Positions 9,266 to 18,788 of a stretch of DNA of 64,000 nucleotides are shown here, piece by piece. Under the pieces are notes generated by a model that was given only the letters and a program-made list of their open reading frames with translations, was not told where the DNA came from and did no database searches. This DNA is from Roseibium algicola (lineage in GTDB: Bacteria > Pseudomonadota > Alphaproteobacteria > Rhizobiales > Stappiaceae). How positions within the stretch are numbered: position 1 is the stretch's first letter; each line of letters begins with the position of its first letter. Location of the stretch: the NCBI RefSeq assembly GCF_001999245.1, contig NZ_CP019630.1, positions 3,501,001 through 3,565,000 on the forward strand, in the 5' to 3' direction. The position numbers and the translations under genes are program-made.

Positions 9266-9417
9266 TGCGGCTGCCCGATACGTCAGGAACATTATCCCCG
9301 GGGCCTTACGCATTCCCTTGGGAGCTGTCCCTGCGCTGGGCCGTGGTCCGTTGCATACGGCGCCCACCTACATTGTAGGTTTCCCGGGATTGCAAATCCA
9401 ACGGTCGGGCGGCTGCG
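9266..9417 (+). ncRNA. ssrS: 6S RNA (SsrS), alphaproteobacterial type
   Basis: The 307-bp gap between zapA and the 5-FCL gene is the conserved 6S RNA locus. A 14-bp closing stem is visible by eye: 9266-9279 (ending gctgcccgat) pairs with 9404-9417 (beginning gtcgggcggc). The roughly 150-base length fits. The interior contains the GC-rich flanks and unpaired centre expected of the promoter-mimic bubble (region 9298-9360, with gggccttacgcattccc and gcgctgggccgtggtcc). 6S RNA binds the sigma-70 holoenzyme. Exact ends are approximate. Confidence 0.8.
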
Positions 9418-9463
9418 CGTTTCCTTTTCAGGACGCGGGCCGATCCATTCTATTCGAGGCCCC

Positions 9464-10042
9464 ATGACCGACCTTTCCTCCATTGCTGCCGAAAAAGACA
9501 GTCTTCGCAAGCAGGTGCTTGCCCGCCGCAAGGCAATGCCGGAGGTGGAGCGGATCGAACACAGCCTGATGCTCAGCGATCACGCCGAAGATCTGCCACT
9601 GCCGGCAGGAGCAGTTGTTGCTGGGTTCTGGCCGATCCGGGACGAAATTGACCCGCGCCCGCTGATGGACCGCCTGCGCCAGCTTGGGCACCCCCTGTGC
9701 CTGCCCGTGATGACCGGCCCGAGCCTCATCTTCCGCCGCCTGGAGCGGGATACGGAACTGGTTTCCGCCGGTTTCGGCACCTCCGAACCCGGCCCCTCTG
9801 CCGAGGAAGTGCGCCCGGATGTTCTTCTGATGCCGCTTGCCGGCTTTGACGGCAAAGGCACGCGCATCGGTTACGGCAAGGCTTTTTACGACATTACAAT
9901 TGCGCAGCTGCAACACTCCGGGCCCCTTTTGTGCATCGGGCTTGCCTTTTCCGTGCAGGAGGTTGACCGCGTCCCCGCGGAAGCGCATGACAAGCCGTTA
10001 AATGGAATTCTGACCGAGCAGGGGTACCGGGCGTTCGGCTGA
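9464..10042 (+). CDS. 5-formyltetrahydrofolate cyclo-ligase
   Basis: A 192-residue enzyme converting 5-formyl-THF to 5,10-methenyl-THF with ATP. The start KDSLRKQVLARRKAMP is the family's basic N-terminus. VAGFWPIRDEIDPRPLM and the C-terminal LMPLAGFDGKGTRIGYGKAFYD motif (the ATP/formyl-folate loop) are diagnostic. The open frame runs back into the 6S RNA, so I use the ATG at 9464, preceded by CGAGG. In many bacteria the 6S RNA and this gene are co-transcribed, and the 47-base spacing here allows that. Confidence 0.93.
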   Translation: MTDLSSIAAEKDSLRKQVLARRKAMPEVERIEHSLMLSDHAEDLPLPAGAVVAGFWPIRDEIDPRPLMDRLRQLGHPLCLPVMTGPSLIFRRLERDTELVSAGFGTSEPGPSAEEVRPDVLLMPLAGFDGKGTRIGYGKAFYDITIAQLQHSGPLLCIGLAFSVQEVDRVPAEAHDKPLNGILTEQGYRAFG

Positions 10043-10084
10043 CGGCGAAAGTGATCGCCGAAGCAGGCCGCCCAGTGAGGATAT

Positions 10085-10915
10085 ATGCGTATTCTGTTTC
10101 TGGGCGATCTTGTCGGCCGCGTGGGCCGTACCGCCGTCATTGAGCAATTGCCGGAGCTGGTGGAAAGCAACCAGCTCGATTTCGTGATCGTCAACGGTGA
10201 GAACGCTGCGTCCGGGTTCGGCATTACCGAGACGATCCTGCAGGACGTTCTGGATGCGGGCGCCGACGTCGTGACCACCGGCAACCACGTGTGGGACCAG
10301 CGTGACACCCTGGTCTATATCGAGCGACAGGACAGGCTGCTTCGGCCGGTCAATTACCCCTCCGGGACGCCGGGGCGCGGTGCGCACCTCTTCACGGCCA
10401 GAAACGGCGCAAGGGTGATGGTGGCCAATGTGATGGGCCGCGTTTACATGGATGCGCTGGACGATCCCTTTGCCGCCATCGACAACGTCATCAACGGGTG
10501 TCCGCTTGGCGATGTGGCCGATGCCATCATCGTCGACATGCATGCCGAAGCCACCAGCGAGAAACAGGCCATGGGTCACTTCCTGGATGGCCGGGTCAGT
10601 CTCGTTGTCGGAACGCACACCCATGTGCCGACGGCCGATCACCAGATCCTGGAAAACGGCACGGCCTATATGTCCGACGCGGGCATGTGCGGTGCTTATG
10701 ACAGCGTGTTGGGCATGGACAAGGAAGAGCCGGTCAACCGGTTCCAGCGCAAGATACCTAGCTCCCGGTTCACACCGGCAACAGGCGATCCGACCATCTG
10801 CGGTGTTGCCATCGAGACGGACGATCGGACCGGGCTTGCCGAGCGGGTTGCGCCGCTTCGCATAGGCGGCCGGCTGGAGCCTGTGTTCCCGTCCTTCTGG
10901 CCGAACGGGGTCTGA
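10085..10915 (+). CDS. YmdB/TIGR00282 family metallophosphoesterase
   Basis: A 276-residue calcineurin-like phosphoesterase. Metal-ligand motifs are visible in order: GDLVGRVGR (D8), VNGENA (N37-E39-N40), TTGNHVWD (N67-H68) and GTHTHVPTAD in the C-terminal half. The family includes Bacillus YmdB, a 2',3'-cyclic nucleotide phosphodiesterase. The physiological substrate in alphaproteobacteria is less clear. It starts 42 bases after the cyclo-ligase stop and is followed by yebC, the common alphaproteobacterial order. Confidence 0.88.
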   Translation: MRILFLGDLVGRVGRTAVIEQLPELVESNQLDFVIVNGENAASGFGITETILQDVLDAGADVVTTGNHVWDQRDTLVYIERQDRLLRPVNYPSGTPGRGAHLFTARNGARVMVANVMGRVYMDALDDPFAAIDNVINGCPLGDVADAIIVDMHAEATSEKQAMGHFLDGRVSLVVGTHTHVPTADHQILENGTAYMSDAGMCGAYDSVLGMDKEEPVNRFQRKIPSSRFTPATGDPTICGVAIETDDRTGLAERVAPLRIGGRLEPVFPSFWPNGV

Positions 10916-11014
10916 CCAAGGCCGAGAATTTCTCTGCGCTGGATTTTCCGGGTCAACTTGCCTATAAGCGGCGCAGTTTTCACTGACATCACCTGTAAAG
11001 AACCGAGAAGAGCC

Positions 11015-11761
11015 ATGGCAGGCCATTCAAAATTCAAGAACATCATGCACCGCAAGGGACGCCAGGACGCGGCCCGCTCCAAGATGTTCTCCAAGCTGTC
11101 CAAGGAAATTACCGTCGCCGCGAAGATGGGTGACCCGGATCCGGACGCGAACCCGCGCCTGCGCCTTGCCGTCCAGAACGCCAAGGCCCAGTCCATGCCG
11201 AAGGAAAACATCCAGCGGGCGATCAACAAGTCCCAGTCCGGCGACGACGACAACTACGAGGAAGTCCGTTACGAAGGCTACGGACCGGCAGGTGTTGCCG
11301 TGGTCGTCGAAGCCCTGACCGACAACCGCAACCGGTCCGCCTCCAATATCCGCTCCTATTTCACCAAATGCGGCGGGTCGCTGGGGGAAACGGGCTCGGT
11401 CTCCTTCATGTTCGATCGTGTTGGCGAAATTATCTACAAGCCGGAAGCCGGTGAAGCCGACGCGGTTCTGGAAGCTGCGATCGAAGCTGGCGCGGAAGAC
11501 GTTCAGTCCGACGAGAGCGGTCACACGATCTACACCGCTTTTGAAGATCTGAACGATGTTTCCGCTGCTCTGGAACAGGCACTGGGCGAAGCGGATTCGA
11601 CCAAGATCATCTGGAAGCCGCAGAACCTGACGCCGGTCAACGCGGACAAGGCCCAGACCATGATGAAACTCATCGACATGCTGGAAGACGACGACGACGT
11701 CCAGAACGTCTACTCCAACTTCGATGTCGACGAAGAAACCATGGCCTCTCTGGCTTCCTGA
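11015..11761 (+). CDS. YebC/PmpR/TACO1-family protein
   Basis: A 248-residue YebC family protein with the invariant start [15 protein letters not shown] and the central [25 protein letters not shown] segment. Members are described as DNA-binding transcription regulators and, more recently, as ribosome-associated factors that relieve stalling at proline stretches. Sequence alone does not decide between these. The frame opens upstream at 10958; the ATG at 11015 gives the canonical start. It is followed by a strong terminator. In many proteobacteria yebC lies next to ruvC; here the ruv genes are about 1.6 kb downstream. Confidence 0.94.
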   Translation: MAGHSKFKNIMHRKGRQDAARSKMFSKLSKEITVAAKMGDPDPDANPRLRLAVQNAKAQSMPKENIQRAINKSQSGDDDNYEEVRYEGYGPAGVAVVVEALTDNRNRSASNIRSYFTKCGGSLGETGSVSFMFDRVGEIIYKPEAGEADAVLEAAIEAGAEDVQSDESGHTIYTAFEDLNDVSAALEQALGEADSTKIIWKPQNLTPVNADKAQTMMKLIDMLEDDDDVQNVYSNFDVDEETMASLAS

Positions 11762-11782
11762 GTAACACAGGATATGGATCTG

Positions 11783-11813
11783 AAAACCCCGGCCCTGCCG
11801 GGGTTTTTGTTTT
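11783..11813 (+). terminator. Intrinsic terminator after yebC
   Basis: An A-tract, a GC-rich stem (aaccccggc / gccggggtt type pairing with a short loop at 11793-11796) and then tttttgtttt. It lies about 22 bases after the yebC stop. Confidence 0.85.
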
Positions 11814-11860
11814 GGTGGTCCTGAGGCTCGCGCCTTCCTTGAACCAAGGAGACCGATTGC

Positions 11861-12172
11861 ATGTTCAATATCTTCGACCTGACGCAGAAAGACCCGAAAA
11901 CCTTGCAGGAGCGTGCGCTGAAGCTGGCGGAGGAAGCCGGAGAGCTGGCACAGGCCGTTCTTTCGGCAACGAAGGCGCCCGGCAGCGAATACAAGAACCA
12001 GACGCTGGCAGATGTCCGTGAAGAAGCCGCCGATGCTGCGATCGTGGCGATGAGCGTTCTGGCGCAGGCTTCTTCAAGCAGAGAAGAGTTCGAGGCAGAA
12101 CTCACGCGGCTGATGGCGGAAAAATGTGCCAAATGGCAGGAAAAGCTGCAGGAAAAGCCTTTGGCCGAATAG
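11861..12172 (+). CDS. MazG-like nucleotide pyrophosphohydrolase
   Basis: A 103-residue all-alpha NTP-PPase of the MazG/PRA-PH superfamily. The metal-binding helices show KLAEEAGELAQAV (E-E-x-x-E at about residues 27-31) and REEAADAAIVAMSVL (E-x-x-D, about residues 52-56). It resembles HisE-type phosphoribosyl-ATP pyrophosphatases but has no histidine genes nearby, so a house-cleaning nucleotide pyrophosphatase role is equally likely. It is flanked by the yebC terminator and a palindromic repeat, so it is probably monocistronic. Confidence 0.75.
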   Translation: MFNIFDLTQKDPKTLQERALKLAEEAGELAQAVLSATKAPGSEYKNQTLADVREEAADAAIVAMSVLAQASSSREEFEAELTRLMAEKCAKWQEKLQEKPLAE

Positions 12173-12244
12173 GGTTTGCGCCGCGTTTTTGGGGCGAGTT
12201 TTGCAATATCTGAAGCCAGATAAATATGGCTTTCTTCTTTTCAC

Positions 12245-12351
12245 CCTCATCTTGAGGAGCCGCGTTAGCGGCGTCTCGAAAGATGGGCCACTTGTACCTG
12301 AGTGCGCAGCCCATCCTTCGAGACAGCGCTTCGCACTTCCTCAGGATGAGG
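12245..12351. repeat. 107-bp intergenic palindromic repeat (RIME/REP-like)
   Basis: Nested inverted repeats: cctcatcttgagg at 12245-12257 mirrors cctcaggatgagg at 12339-12351, and gtctcgaaagatgggc at about 12272-12287 mirrors gcccatccttcgagac at about 12309-12324. This resembles the rhizobial intergenic mosaic-element class, in which a cctca(t/g)cctgagg core and a ctcgaaggatggg core recur. It lies between the convergent MazG-like and TauE genes, where it could act as a bidirectional stem-loop. Only one copy is visible in this window. Confidence 0.7.
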
Positions 12352-12391
12352 AGGTGGGTGGAGCCGACGCAAGATTCCGGATTGGAACCGC

Positions 12392-13153
12392 CTACCGGAA
12401 AAGCGGATCCAGCAGGGGCATGCTGGAGAGGGCGGCGAGGGCGATCAGGCCGTAGGCGAGCTTGCGATAGAGTTTCGGGTCGGCGTGCTTGAAGCCGTTG
12501 GAGCCGAGATAGATCGCAAGGGCATAGACGGGGATCGCCATGATCAGGAGGTGGAACACTTCCAGCGTGAAGAAGCCGTTGAAGATATAGGCAACGAAGG
12601 TTCCGATACTCGCGAGCGCGAAGAACACGATCAGGTTGGCGCGGACGATTGCCGGTTCCTTGGCGCTGGAGAGCCAGAAGGCAACCACTGGCGGGCCGGA
12701 GACCTGCGAGATGCCGCCGAGGATGCCCGCAACTGCGCCAACCCCAAGCGATACCGGCCTGGAGGGTTTGCGTTCATAGCGCCAGCCGGACACCAGCAGC
12801 AGTAGCAGTCCGGTCACGATTGCAAAGATCGTCCAGCGTAGAACCAGCACGTCCGCGTTGGCCAGAAGCCAGGCGCCGACGTGAACAAAGACCACAGCAC
12901 CAACGACCGCGGGAAGCACTGTCGACCAGTTGCACAGCCTGAGCGCCCTGACCACCAAAGGCAGTGCGACAATGCCGTCGATGAACAGAAAGGTGGCGGC
13001 CGCGGTTGACGGCAGCATGACGCTGGCGGCCACCGGCATGAAGATCATTCCCGCGCCGAACCCAGCAAACCCGCGCACGCAACCGGCCACAAACAGGACC
13101 ACGGCGAGAAACACCAGAAGGCCGGGCGGAAAGGAGCTGAAGATGTCGGCCAT
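12392..13153 (-). CDS. TauE/SafE-family sulfite/organosulfur exporter
   Basis: A 253-residue integral membrane protein with about eight hydrophobic helices. It has the duplicated TauE/SafE signature: GFAGFGAGMIFMPVAASVM near residues 29-47, and the second-repeat GAVAGILGGISQVSGPPVVAFWL near 138-160. The family exports sulfite, sulfoacetate or other small anions; the substrate here is not determinable. It is monocistronic, convergent with the MazG-like gene and divergent from ruvC. Confidence 0.85.
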   Translation of the reverse strand: MADIFSSFPPGLLVFLAVVLFVAGCVRGFAGFGAGMIFMPVAASVMLPSTAAATFLFIDGIVALPLVVRALRLCNWSTVLPAVVGAVVFVHVGAWLLANADVLVLRWTIFAIVTGLLLLLVSGWRYERKPSRPVSLGVGAVAGILGGISQVSGPPVVAFWLSSAKEPAIVRANLIVFFALASIGTFVAYIFNGFFTLEVFHLLIMAIPVYALAIYLGSNGFKHADPKLYRKLAYGLIALAALSSMPLLDPLFR

Positions 13154-13343
13154 GGGAACTCGCGGAACGGACGGGACAAAAAAGAGATTGGCCCGGCAGA
13201 ACGCGGGCCTTGGCGGGGGAGGTGGCCTGCCGGTAGGGGCAAGGCCGGATTAAACACGTTGTGAGGTGTTTTTGACAGGCTTTCCGGTGGTAAGCCGCGC
13301 TTTGGCTGGCGTCAACGGGGAAGTTTTGTTACCGATTTGTTCC

Positions 13344-13859
13344 ATGATACACGCGATTCGTTTGCTGGGCATCGACCCGGGGCTGCGGCGTACCGGCTGG
13401 GGCATGATCGAGGCGGCGGGAAATCGCCTGTCCTTCATCGCTTCCGGAACGGTAACCTCCGACAACAAGAAGAGCCTGGCCGAGCGCCTGGTGCAGCTGC
13501 ATGACGGCCTCAGCGAAGTCGTGCGCCAGCACGAACCATCCGAAGCCGCGGTAGAACATACGTTCGTCAACAAGGATGCGGGCGCAACTCTGAAGCTCGG
13601 GCAGGCACGCGGGATCGCTCTGCTGGTGCCATCGCTCGCCGGACTTCCGGTTGCCGAATATGCGCCGAACCTCGTCAAGAAGACGGTGGTCGGGACCGGT
13701 CATGCGGAAAAGGAACAGATCCGGGCCATGGTCAAGGTTCTGATGCCGCGGGCCACTTTCAATTCGGACGATGCCGCCGATGCACTGGCAATTGCCATTT
13801 GCCATGCGCAGCACCGGTCCAACAGTACAGCGCGGCTTGCCGCCATGGGGGCAATATGA
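13344..13859 (+). CDS. ruvC: Crossover junction endodeoxyribonuclease RuvC
   Basis: A 171-residue Holliday-junction resolvase. Catalytic acidic residues are visible at D11 (LLGIDPGL), E71 ([10 protein letters not shown]) and D143/D146 ([11 protein letters not shown]), the RNase H-like arrangement of the family. The frame opens at 13266, but the ATG at 13344 gives the normal N-terminus. Its TGA overlaps the ruvA ATG (ATGA at 13856-13859), indicating translational coupling in a ruvCAB operon. Confidence 0.96.
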   Translation: MIHAIRLLGIDPGLRRTGWGMIEAAGNRLSFIASGTVTSDNKKSLAERLVQLHDGLSEVVRQHEPSEAAVEHTFVNKDAGATLKLGQARGIALLVPSLAGLPVAEYAPNLVKKTVVGTGHAEKEQIRAMVKVLMPRATFNSDDAADALAIAICHAQHRSNSTARLAAMGAI

Positions 13860-14473
13860 TCGGCAAGCTGAAAGGCACCATCGACAGCTATGGCGAGGAT
13901 CACGTGATCCTGGATGTACACGGGGTGGGCTATCAGGTCCATTGTCCCTCGCGCATTCTGCAGGGTCTGCCGCGCGCAGGTGAAGCGGCTGTCCTTTTCA
14001 TCGAGACAATCGTTCGTGAGGACATGATCCGGCTCTATGGCTTCGGGGTAGAGGCGGAGCGCGAATGGTTCCGTATCCTGATGACCGTTCAGGGTGTCGG
14101 CGCCAAGGTTGCGCTGGGCATTCTGGGGATCTTGAAGGCAAGCGAAGTCGCCAACGCGATTGCGCTTGGCGACAAGGCAACGATTTCGCGGGCGCCTGGC
14201 GTCGGCAAGCGCGTTGCCGAACGCATCATTGCCGAACTCAAGGACAAGGCACCGGGACTTGCCACAGTGGACCAGGGCACGATTGCAGTTTCCCAGAACG
14301 TTGCCGACAACGTGGCTGCCCGGCCAGTGGCCGAGGCGGTTTCGGCGCTCACCAATCTGGGGTATGCACAGGCGCAGGCGAGCGGCGCCGTCGCAAAGGC
14401 CTTGCAGTCAGCCGGTGAGGACGCGACCACGGAAACGCTGATCCGCCTTGGCTTGAAGGAATTGGCCGGATGA
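13856..14473 (+). CDS. ruvA: Holliday junction helicase subunit RuvA
   Basis: A 205-residue RuvA with the [32 protein letters not shown]-fold start, two helix-hairpin-helix segments ([16 protein letters not shown] and [19 protein letters not shown]), and the C-terminal domain III ([22 protein letters not shown]) that contacts RuvB. It overlaps ruvC upstream. Its stop overlaps the start of a small membrane protein downstream (14470-14473), so the three frames are tightly coupled. Confidence 0.96.
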   Translation: MIGKLKGTIDSYGEDHVILDVHGVGYQVHCPSRILQGLPRAGEAAVLFIETIVREDMIRLYGFGVEAEREWFRILMTVQGVGAKVALGILGILKASEVANAIALGDKATISRAPGVGKRVAERIIAELKDKAPGLATVDQGTIAVSQNVADNVAARPVAEAVSALTNLGYAQAQASGAVAKALQSAGEDATTETLIRLGLKELAG

Positions 14474-14715
14474 TCGCCGTTACCTATGGCATCATTGCCG
14501 TCGTATTCGTGGTTCTGGGGATCGGCGGTATCATGTACCTCGATCACCGTTTCAGTGCCTCGGTGGGGGATCGTCCGTTTACCGTCAACGGACGCCGTGT
14601 GGAGTCGGACGACCCTTTTGTCCTGCGCCAGTTCAAGAAATTCTATGCACTCCGGGTGGCCTATTCGCTGGCTCTTCTGGTGTTGCTGTTTGTGGTCGTA
14701 AGCCATGTCGGATGA
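14470..14715 (+). CDS. Small two-helix membrane protein between ruvA and ruvB, 81 aa
   Basis: An 81-residue protein with an N-terminal transmembrane helix (residues 3-24, [21 protein letters not shown]), a polar loop ([20 protein letters not shown]) and a C-terminal helix (residues 62-80, [19 protein letters not shown]). It starts on an ATGA overlap with ruvA and its last 11 bases overlap the ruvB start. The composition looks like a real inner-membrane protein. I recognise no family. Its insertion between two subunits of one DNA motor argues for co-translation with ruvB rather than a known recombination role. Confidence 0.75.
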   Translation: MIAVTYGIIAVVFVVLGIGGIMYLDHRFSASVGDRPFTVNGRRVESDDPFVLRQFKKFYALRVAYSLALLVLLFVVVSHVG

Positions 14716-15745
14716 CACTCGCATCGTGACGCCGGAAATCCGGGGGGACGAGATCGATTCAACCATGCGCCCCCAGGTGCTGGATGATTTTGTCGGTCAG
14801 GCCCAGGCGCGCGCCAATCTGAAGGTCTTTATCGGTGCGGCGAAGGCTCGGGGTGAGGCGCTGGACCATGTGTTGTTCGTCGGGCCTCCCGGTCTCGGCA
14901 AGACGACGCTGGCGCAGATCATGGCACGCGAACTGGGGGTCAATTTCCGGGCGACTTCCGGTCCTGTCATTGCCAAGGCCGGCGACCTGGCCGCACTTCT
15001 GACCAACCTGGAAGAGCGCGACGTCCTCTTCATCGACGAGATCCATCGGCTCAATCCGGCAGTCGAGGAGGTGCTTTATCCGGCGATGGAAGATTTCCAG
15101 CTCGACCTGATCATCGGTGAAGGACCGGCTGCGCGATCAGTCAAGATCGACCTGGCGAAGTTCACGCTCGTTGCCGCAACGACGCGGCTGGGCCTCTTGA
15201 CCACTCCGCTGCGCGATCGCTTCGGCATTCCTGTCAGGCTGCAGTTCTATACGGTTCCGGAGCTGGAGCACATCGTCAAGCGTGGCGCCGCCATTCTCGG
15301 CATCGGCATGGTTGAAGACGGTGCCCGCGAGATTGCCAAACGCTCCCGCGGGACACCGCGTATCGCCGGGCGACTGCTGCGGCGGGTAAGGGACTTTGCC
15401 ATTGTCGCCGGCGTCGAGCGGGTCGACAGGGAACTCGCCGACAGGGCGCTTCTGCAGCTGGAAGTCGATGGTGCCGGGCTCGACAGTCTCGACCGTCGTT
15501 ATCTGAGCCAGATCGCGGTGAATTTCGGTGGTGGGCCGGTCGGGATCGAGACCATTGCGGCGGCGCTTTCCGAGCCTCGTGACGCCATCGAGGAGATCGT
15601 CGAACCCTACCTGATCCAGAACGGGTTTCTGCAGCGGACGCCAAGGGGACGTATCCTGACGCCGATGGCGTTCGAACACCTGGGTCTTGCGGCCCCATCC
15701 AGACCGGATGCTCCGCAAATGGGACTGTTCACCGATCCCGAATAG
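14705..15745 (+). CDS. ruvB: Holliday junction branch-migration ATPase RuvB
   Basis: A 346-residue AAA+ motor. Walker A is GPPGLGKT at 60-67, Walker B LFIDEIH ends at residue 114, sensor [18 protein letters not shown] follows, and the C-terminal winged-helix ends in [18 protein letters not shown]. The length matches the family. The start overlaps the upstream membrane-protein gene by 11 bases. The gene is followed by 114 bases containing a perfect 6-bp palindrome and then a chemoreceptor gene. Confidence 0.97.
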   Translation: MSDDTRIVTPEIRGDEIDSTMRPQVLDDFVGQAQARANLKVFIGAAKARGEALDHVLFVGPPGLGKTTLAQIMARELGVNFRATSGPVIAKAGDLAALLTNLEERDVLFIDEIHRLNPAVEEVLYPAMEDFQLDLIIGEGPAARSVKIDLAKFTLVAATTRLGLLTTPLRDRFGIPVRLQFYTVPELEHIVKRGAAILGIGMVEDGAREIAKRSRGTPRIAGRLLRRVRDFAIVAGVERVDRELADRALLQLEVDGAGLDSLDRRYLSQIAVNFGGGPVGIETIAAALSEPRDAIEEIVEPYLIQNGFLQRTPRGRILTPMAFEHLGLAAPSRPDAPQMGLFTDPE

Positions 15746-15761
15746 TTTACGTAGTATTTAT

Positions 15762-15779
15762 AAGACAAGGTCTTGTCAG
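15762..15779. promoter_or_regulatory. Palindrome upstream of the chemoreceptor gene
   Basis: GACAAG (15764-15769), GT, CTTGTC (15772-15777), about 85 bases before the chemoreceptor ATG and 17 bases after the ruvB stop. It could be an operator or a small hairpin; it lacks a T run, so termination is unlikely. Confidence 0.35.
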
Positions 15780-15859
15780 TTACATCTAGCTCTGCGTAGC
15801 GATTAAGCATTTATTCGCGAATCCTGCCGTATCGTCGCGTTAACTATGCGGGGGAAACC

Positions 15860-17971
15860 ATGCGGAAGCGCCTTTCATCTAAACTGGCTCTAATGTTTTT
15901 AGCCGGCGCACTCACTATGTGCGTGGCAATTGTCACGGTCACGTCGACCATTTCGCGGGATGTTGCAAACGGTCAGGCTGATGCCGGCCTGCAAAGTGCT
16001 ACCAAGGCGAAACAGAAGGTTATTGAACTCTCCCTTGGGCAGGTGAAGGACAGCGCTGCGTTCTTCTCCACGCTGGAAGGCGCCAAGGACAGTCTGATGA
16101 AGACCATGGTCGGGTGGAAGAACCTGAAAGAAGGGCAGAACGAACTGCTCCGGAAGATCTTCGTGACCGACAATCCGCATCCCGAAGGTGAGCGTCACCT
16201 TCTGGTGGAGCCGGAAGAGTCCAACTACTACGTGAACAACCACAAGGTCGTTCATCCGATCTACCAGGAACTGGTCGATCAGGGCCTGTTTTCCGATGCG
16301 GCGCTGGCCAATCCGGACGGGTTCATCACCTACACTTTCCGCAAGGGTCCGGAATTCGCCTTCCACGTGGAAGACGCGCAGATCCAGGGCCATCCGGTGC
16401 AGATCGCCATGGGCAAGCTGTTCGAGGCCTCGAAAAACGAGACGCTGGCGGCCGGGCAGATCTATTCCTCAGGTTTTGTGACCACCGAAGACGGCACCGT
16501 CTCGGAAGTTCTCGCGGTGCCTGTGTTCTATCTGGACCGGTTCTTCGGAGCGATTGCGTTCACGACCAACATGGAGCATCTGGCCGGATTGCTGAACGAG
16601 AAGACCGGCCTCGGCGACAGCGAGCGCATCTTCCTTGCCGATTCCGATGGCAAGCTGGTACAGCTCGACGATATGGGCCGGGCGAGTGCCGTCCACATGA
16701 TCTCCGATATCAAGGTCAACGACCGGCTGATCCGCCTGGAAGACGGTGACTACCGCTTCGCGGAAGCAAGCAACACGTTTGTCGGTTCGCCTTTCGGTGT
16801 TGTCGATGCCGTCAAGCAGACGGAACTGTCGGCTGCCGCCGATCGCATCACCTATGGTGCGATCATTTCCGGTTTCCTCTGTCTGGTTCCGATCGTCGGC
16901 CTGATCTGGTGGGTAACCCGGCGCATGTTCGCTCCCATGGAACGCCTTGCCGTCGCGGCTCGCAAGATCGCCGACGGCGACCTGGAAGTGGGTGTCGAAG
17001 CGACCGAACGCCAGGACGAGATCGGCCGCATGGCGCGCTGTATCGAAGTGTTCAAGGACAGTTCGATCGAACGCGAGCGTCTGGCATCCGAGCGCAAGGT
17101 TGGCCACATCGCCCGCGAACAGCGTGAAAAGACCATCGATGCGCTGATTGCTGCATTCCGGGCCGAGTCGCAGGCGGTTCTGGAGCTGGTGGAAACCAAT
17201 ATTGCCCGTGTGGAAGAAGTCTCTTCCGCCCTCAGTCATCGGTCCACTGCCGCGTCAGACCAGGGGCAGACCGCGGTGTCGACTTCGGAAAACGCTTCCT
17301 CCAACGTTCAGGCGGTTGCCTCCGCCACCGAGGAACTCAACGCGTCGATTTCGGAGATCTCTCGACAGGTCGAAACCACGGCAAGCATCGTGGCCCAGAC
17401 CACGACCGCCGCGCAGAGCTCCAATTCCAAGATCTCCGGCCTTGCGGAAGCGGCCAACAAGATCGGCGATGTCGTGTCGCTGATTTCAGAGATCGCCGAA
17501 CAGACCAACCTGCTGGCGCTGAACGCGACGATCGAAGCCGCACGTGCGGGCGATGCCGGCAAGGGCTTTGCGGTCGTTGCCTCCGAGGTCAAGTCGCTCG
17601 CCGGCCAGACTGCCAAGGCAACGGAAGAAATCTCCGCGCAGATCGCGGCAATCCAGGCCTCTACCACCGAAGCGGTGGAAGAGATTGCCCGGGTGTCGGA
17701 ATCGGTCGAGGAGGTCAACTCCTACACCACCACGATTTCGGACGCCGTGCAGCAGCAGGGCGCTGCCACCGGTGAGATTTCCAGAAACGTTGCAGAAGCC
17801 GCGGAAGGTACCCGCAGCGTTGCGGAGACAGTGGCATCGCTGAACGAAGGCGTTGCCGAAAACTCGGAAGCGGTTGGCGACATGCTGAACGCGACCATCG
17901 AGATGAAACAGCAGGCGGAACAGCTTCGTGCGTCCGTCGAGAAATTCCTCTCCGAGGTTGCCGCTGCATAA
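15860..17971 (+). CDS. Methyl-accepting chemotaxis protein
   Basis: A 703-residue transmembrane chemoreceptor. TM1 lies at about 9-30. A long periplasmic sensor of about 290 residues follows (a Cache-like or related fold, inferred from length; ligand unknown). TM2 at about 333-352 ([18 protein letters not shown]) is followed by a HAMP domain ([26 protein letters not shown]) and the signalling domain with the hairpin-tip motif [21 protein letters not shown] followed by [13 protein letters not shown]. The C-terminus ends EVAAA without a CheR-tethering pentapeptide. GGGGGAAACC precedes the ATG. It is far from the che operon at 49-55 kb but presumably signals to it. Confidence 0.93.
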   Translation: MRKRLSSKLALMFLAGALTMCVAIVTVTSTISRDVANGQADAGLQSATKAKQKVIELSLGQVKDSAAFFSTLEGAKDSLMKTMVGWKNLKEGQNELLRKIFVTDNPHPEGERHLLVEPEESNYYVNNHKVVHPIYQELVDQGLFSDAALANPDGFITYTFRKGPEFAFHVEDAQIQGHPVQIAMGKLFEASKNETLAAGQIYSSGFVTTEDGTVSEVLAVPVFYLDRFFGAIAFTTNMEHLAGLLNEKTGLGDSERIFLADSDGKLVQLDDMGRASAVHMISDIKVNDRLIRLEDGDYRFAEASNTFVGSPFGVVDAVKQTELSAAADRITYGAIISGFLCLVPIVGLIWWVTRRMFAPMERLAVAARKIADGDLEVGVEATERQDEIGRMARCIEVFKDSSIERERLASERKVGHIAREQREKTIDALIAAFRAESQAVLELVETNIARVEEVSSALSHRSTAASDQGQTAVSTSENASSNVQAVASATEELNASISEISRQVETTASIVAQTTTAAQSSNSKISGLAEAANKIGDVVSLISEIAEQTNLLALNATIEAARAGDAGKGFAVVASEVKSLAGQTAKATEEISAQIAAIQASTTEAVEEIARVSESVEEVNSYTTTISDAVQQQGAATGEISRNVAEAAEGTRSVAETVASLNEGVAENSEAVGDMLNATIEMKQQAEQLRASVEKFLSEVAAA

Positions 17972-17999
17972 GATACGGCCTACGTAAGGGCCAGGTGCG

Positions 18000-18032
18000 A
18001 GCCTCCCGGTCGGTCGACCGGGAGGCTTTTTC
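18000..18032 (+). terminator. Intrinsic terminator after the chemoreceptor gene
   Basis: Perfect 11-bp arms agcctcccggt (18000-18010) and accgggaggct (18017-18027) are followed by a T run, 29 bases past the stop codon. It separates the receptor from ybgC. Confidence 0.88.
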
Positions 18033-18055
18033 ATTCAGCTTTCGAGGGACAAAGC

Positions 18056-18523
18056 GTGTCGGACTGGCCGGATCTCGCCGGCCGCCTGGAAGATGGCGGT
18101 CATGTGCTTCCTGTTCGCGTCTACTACGAGGACACGGATTTCACGGGCATCGTCTACCACGGTGCCTATGTGCGCTTCTTCGAGCGCGCCAGGTCGGATT
18201 TCCTCCGTCTCATCGGAATTCACCATCGTGAGATGGCCGAAGGTACCCACGGTGCTTCGCTGGCCTTCGCAGTCAAGACAATGACGCTGGACTTCCAGAA
18301 ACCGGCCAGGATTGACGATGTGCTGGAAGTTCGTACCAGCCTTGCGGAGTACAAAGGCGCCCGAATCCGGCTCGATCAGCTGATTTACCGCGGCGAAGAG
18401 CTGCTGATTTCGGCTGCCGTCACCGTTGCGATCATCACCTCGCAGGGACGTCCGACCCGACTGCCGCAGGTCCTTTCGGAAAAACTCGTGCGGCATGCAC
18501 CTGGAGAAAACACCGACGGTTGA
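18056..18523 (+). CDS. ybgC: Tol-Pal associated acyl-CoA thioesterase YbgC
   Basis: A 155-residue hot-dog-fold thioesterase. The signature VYYEDTDFTGIVYHGAYVRFFERAR (near residues 22-46) contains the catalytic Asp of the DTDxxGxVYH motif. It starts on GTG with GAGGGAC upstream. YbgC hydrolyses short-chain or ACP-linked acyl thioesters in the cytoplasm and is the usual first gene of tol-pal clusters. Here 265 bases separate it from tolQ, leaving room for a second promoter. Confidence 0.93.
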   Translation: MSDWPDLAGRLEDGGHVLPVRVYYEDTDFTGIVYHGAYVRFFERARSDFLRLIGIHHREMAEGTHGASLAFAVKTMTLDFQKPARIDDVLEVRTSLAEYKGARIRLDQLIYRGEELLISAAVTVAIITSQGRPTRLPQVLSEKLVRHAPGENTDG

Positions 18524-18593
18524 AGGGTTTGGCTCTGAATGAGCAGGCAAGCTGCTTGGCGGCGGTAAAATACTTTCAAAACCCATTACTGCG

Positions 18594-18608
18594 TTAATCT
18601 TGCAGTAA
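18594..18608. promoter_or_regulatory. Candidate CtrA box upstream of tolQ (one mismatch)
   Basis: TTAA-tcttgca-GTAA matches the CtrA consensus TTAA-N7-TTAA at seven of eight positions, about 180 bases before the tolQ start. A GATTC (GANTC) methylation site lies 9 bases downstream at 18617-18621. A one-mismatch match alone is weak; the cell-cycle context makes it worth listing. Confidence 0.35.
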
Positions 18609-18788
18609 CCTTAATTGATTCCTTTAGAGAGGGACTTTCTTTGATTGGAAAAGTCCCAGTTTTGACAAAATCAAACGTCAGAGAGGCGGCAGGTTACAAG
18701 AGCCGGCCGGCTGATTCCGGTTCCTCGCTGTCGTTTTCGAAACCTTGAATGCAAAACAGCGTCAGACGGCCAAGGGGTCATTGAATTT

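Noticed and set aside
9236..9463. N-terminal extension of the 5-FCL gene
   Set aside because: The open frame runs through the 6S RNA and the extra residues are Cys/Gly/Pro-rich and unlike the family.
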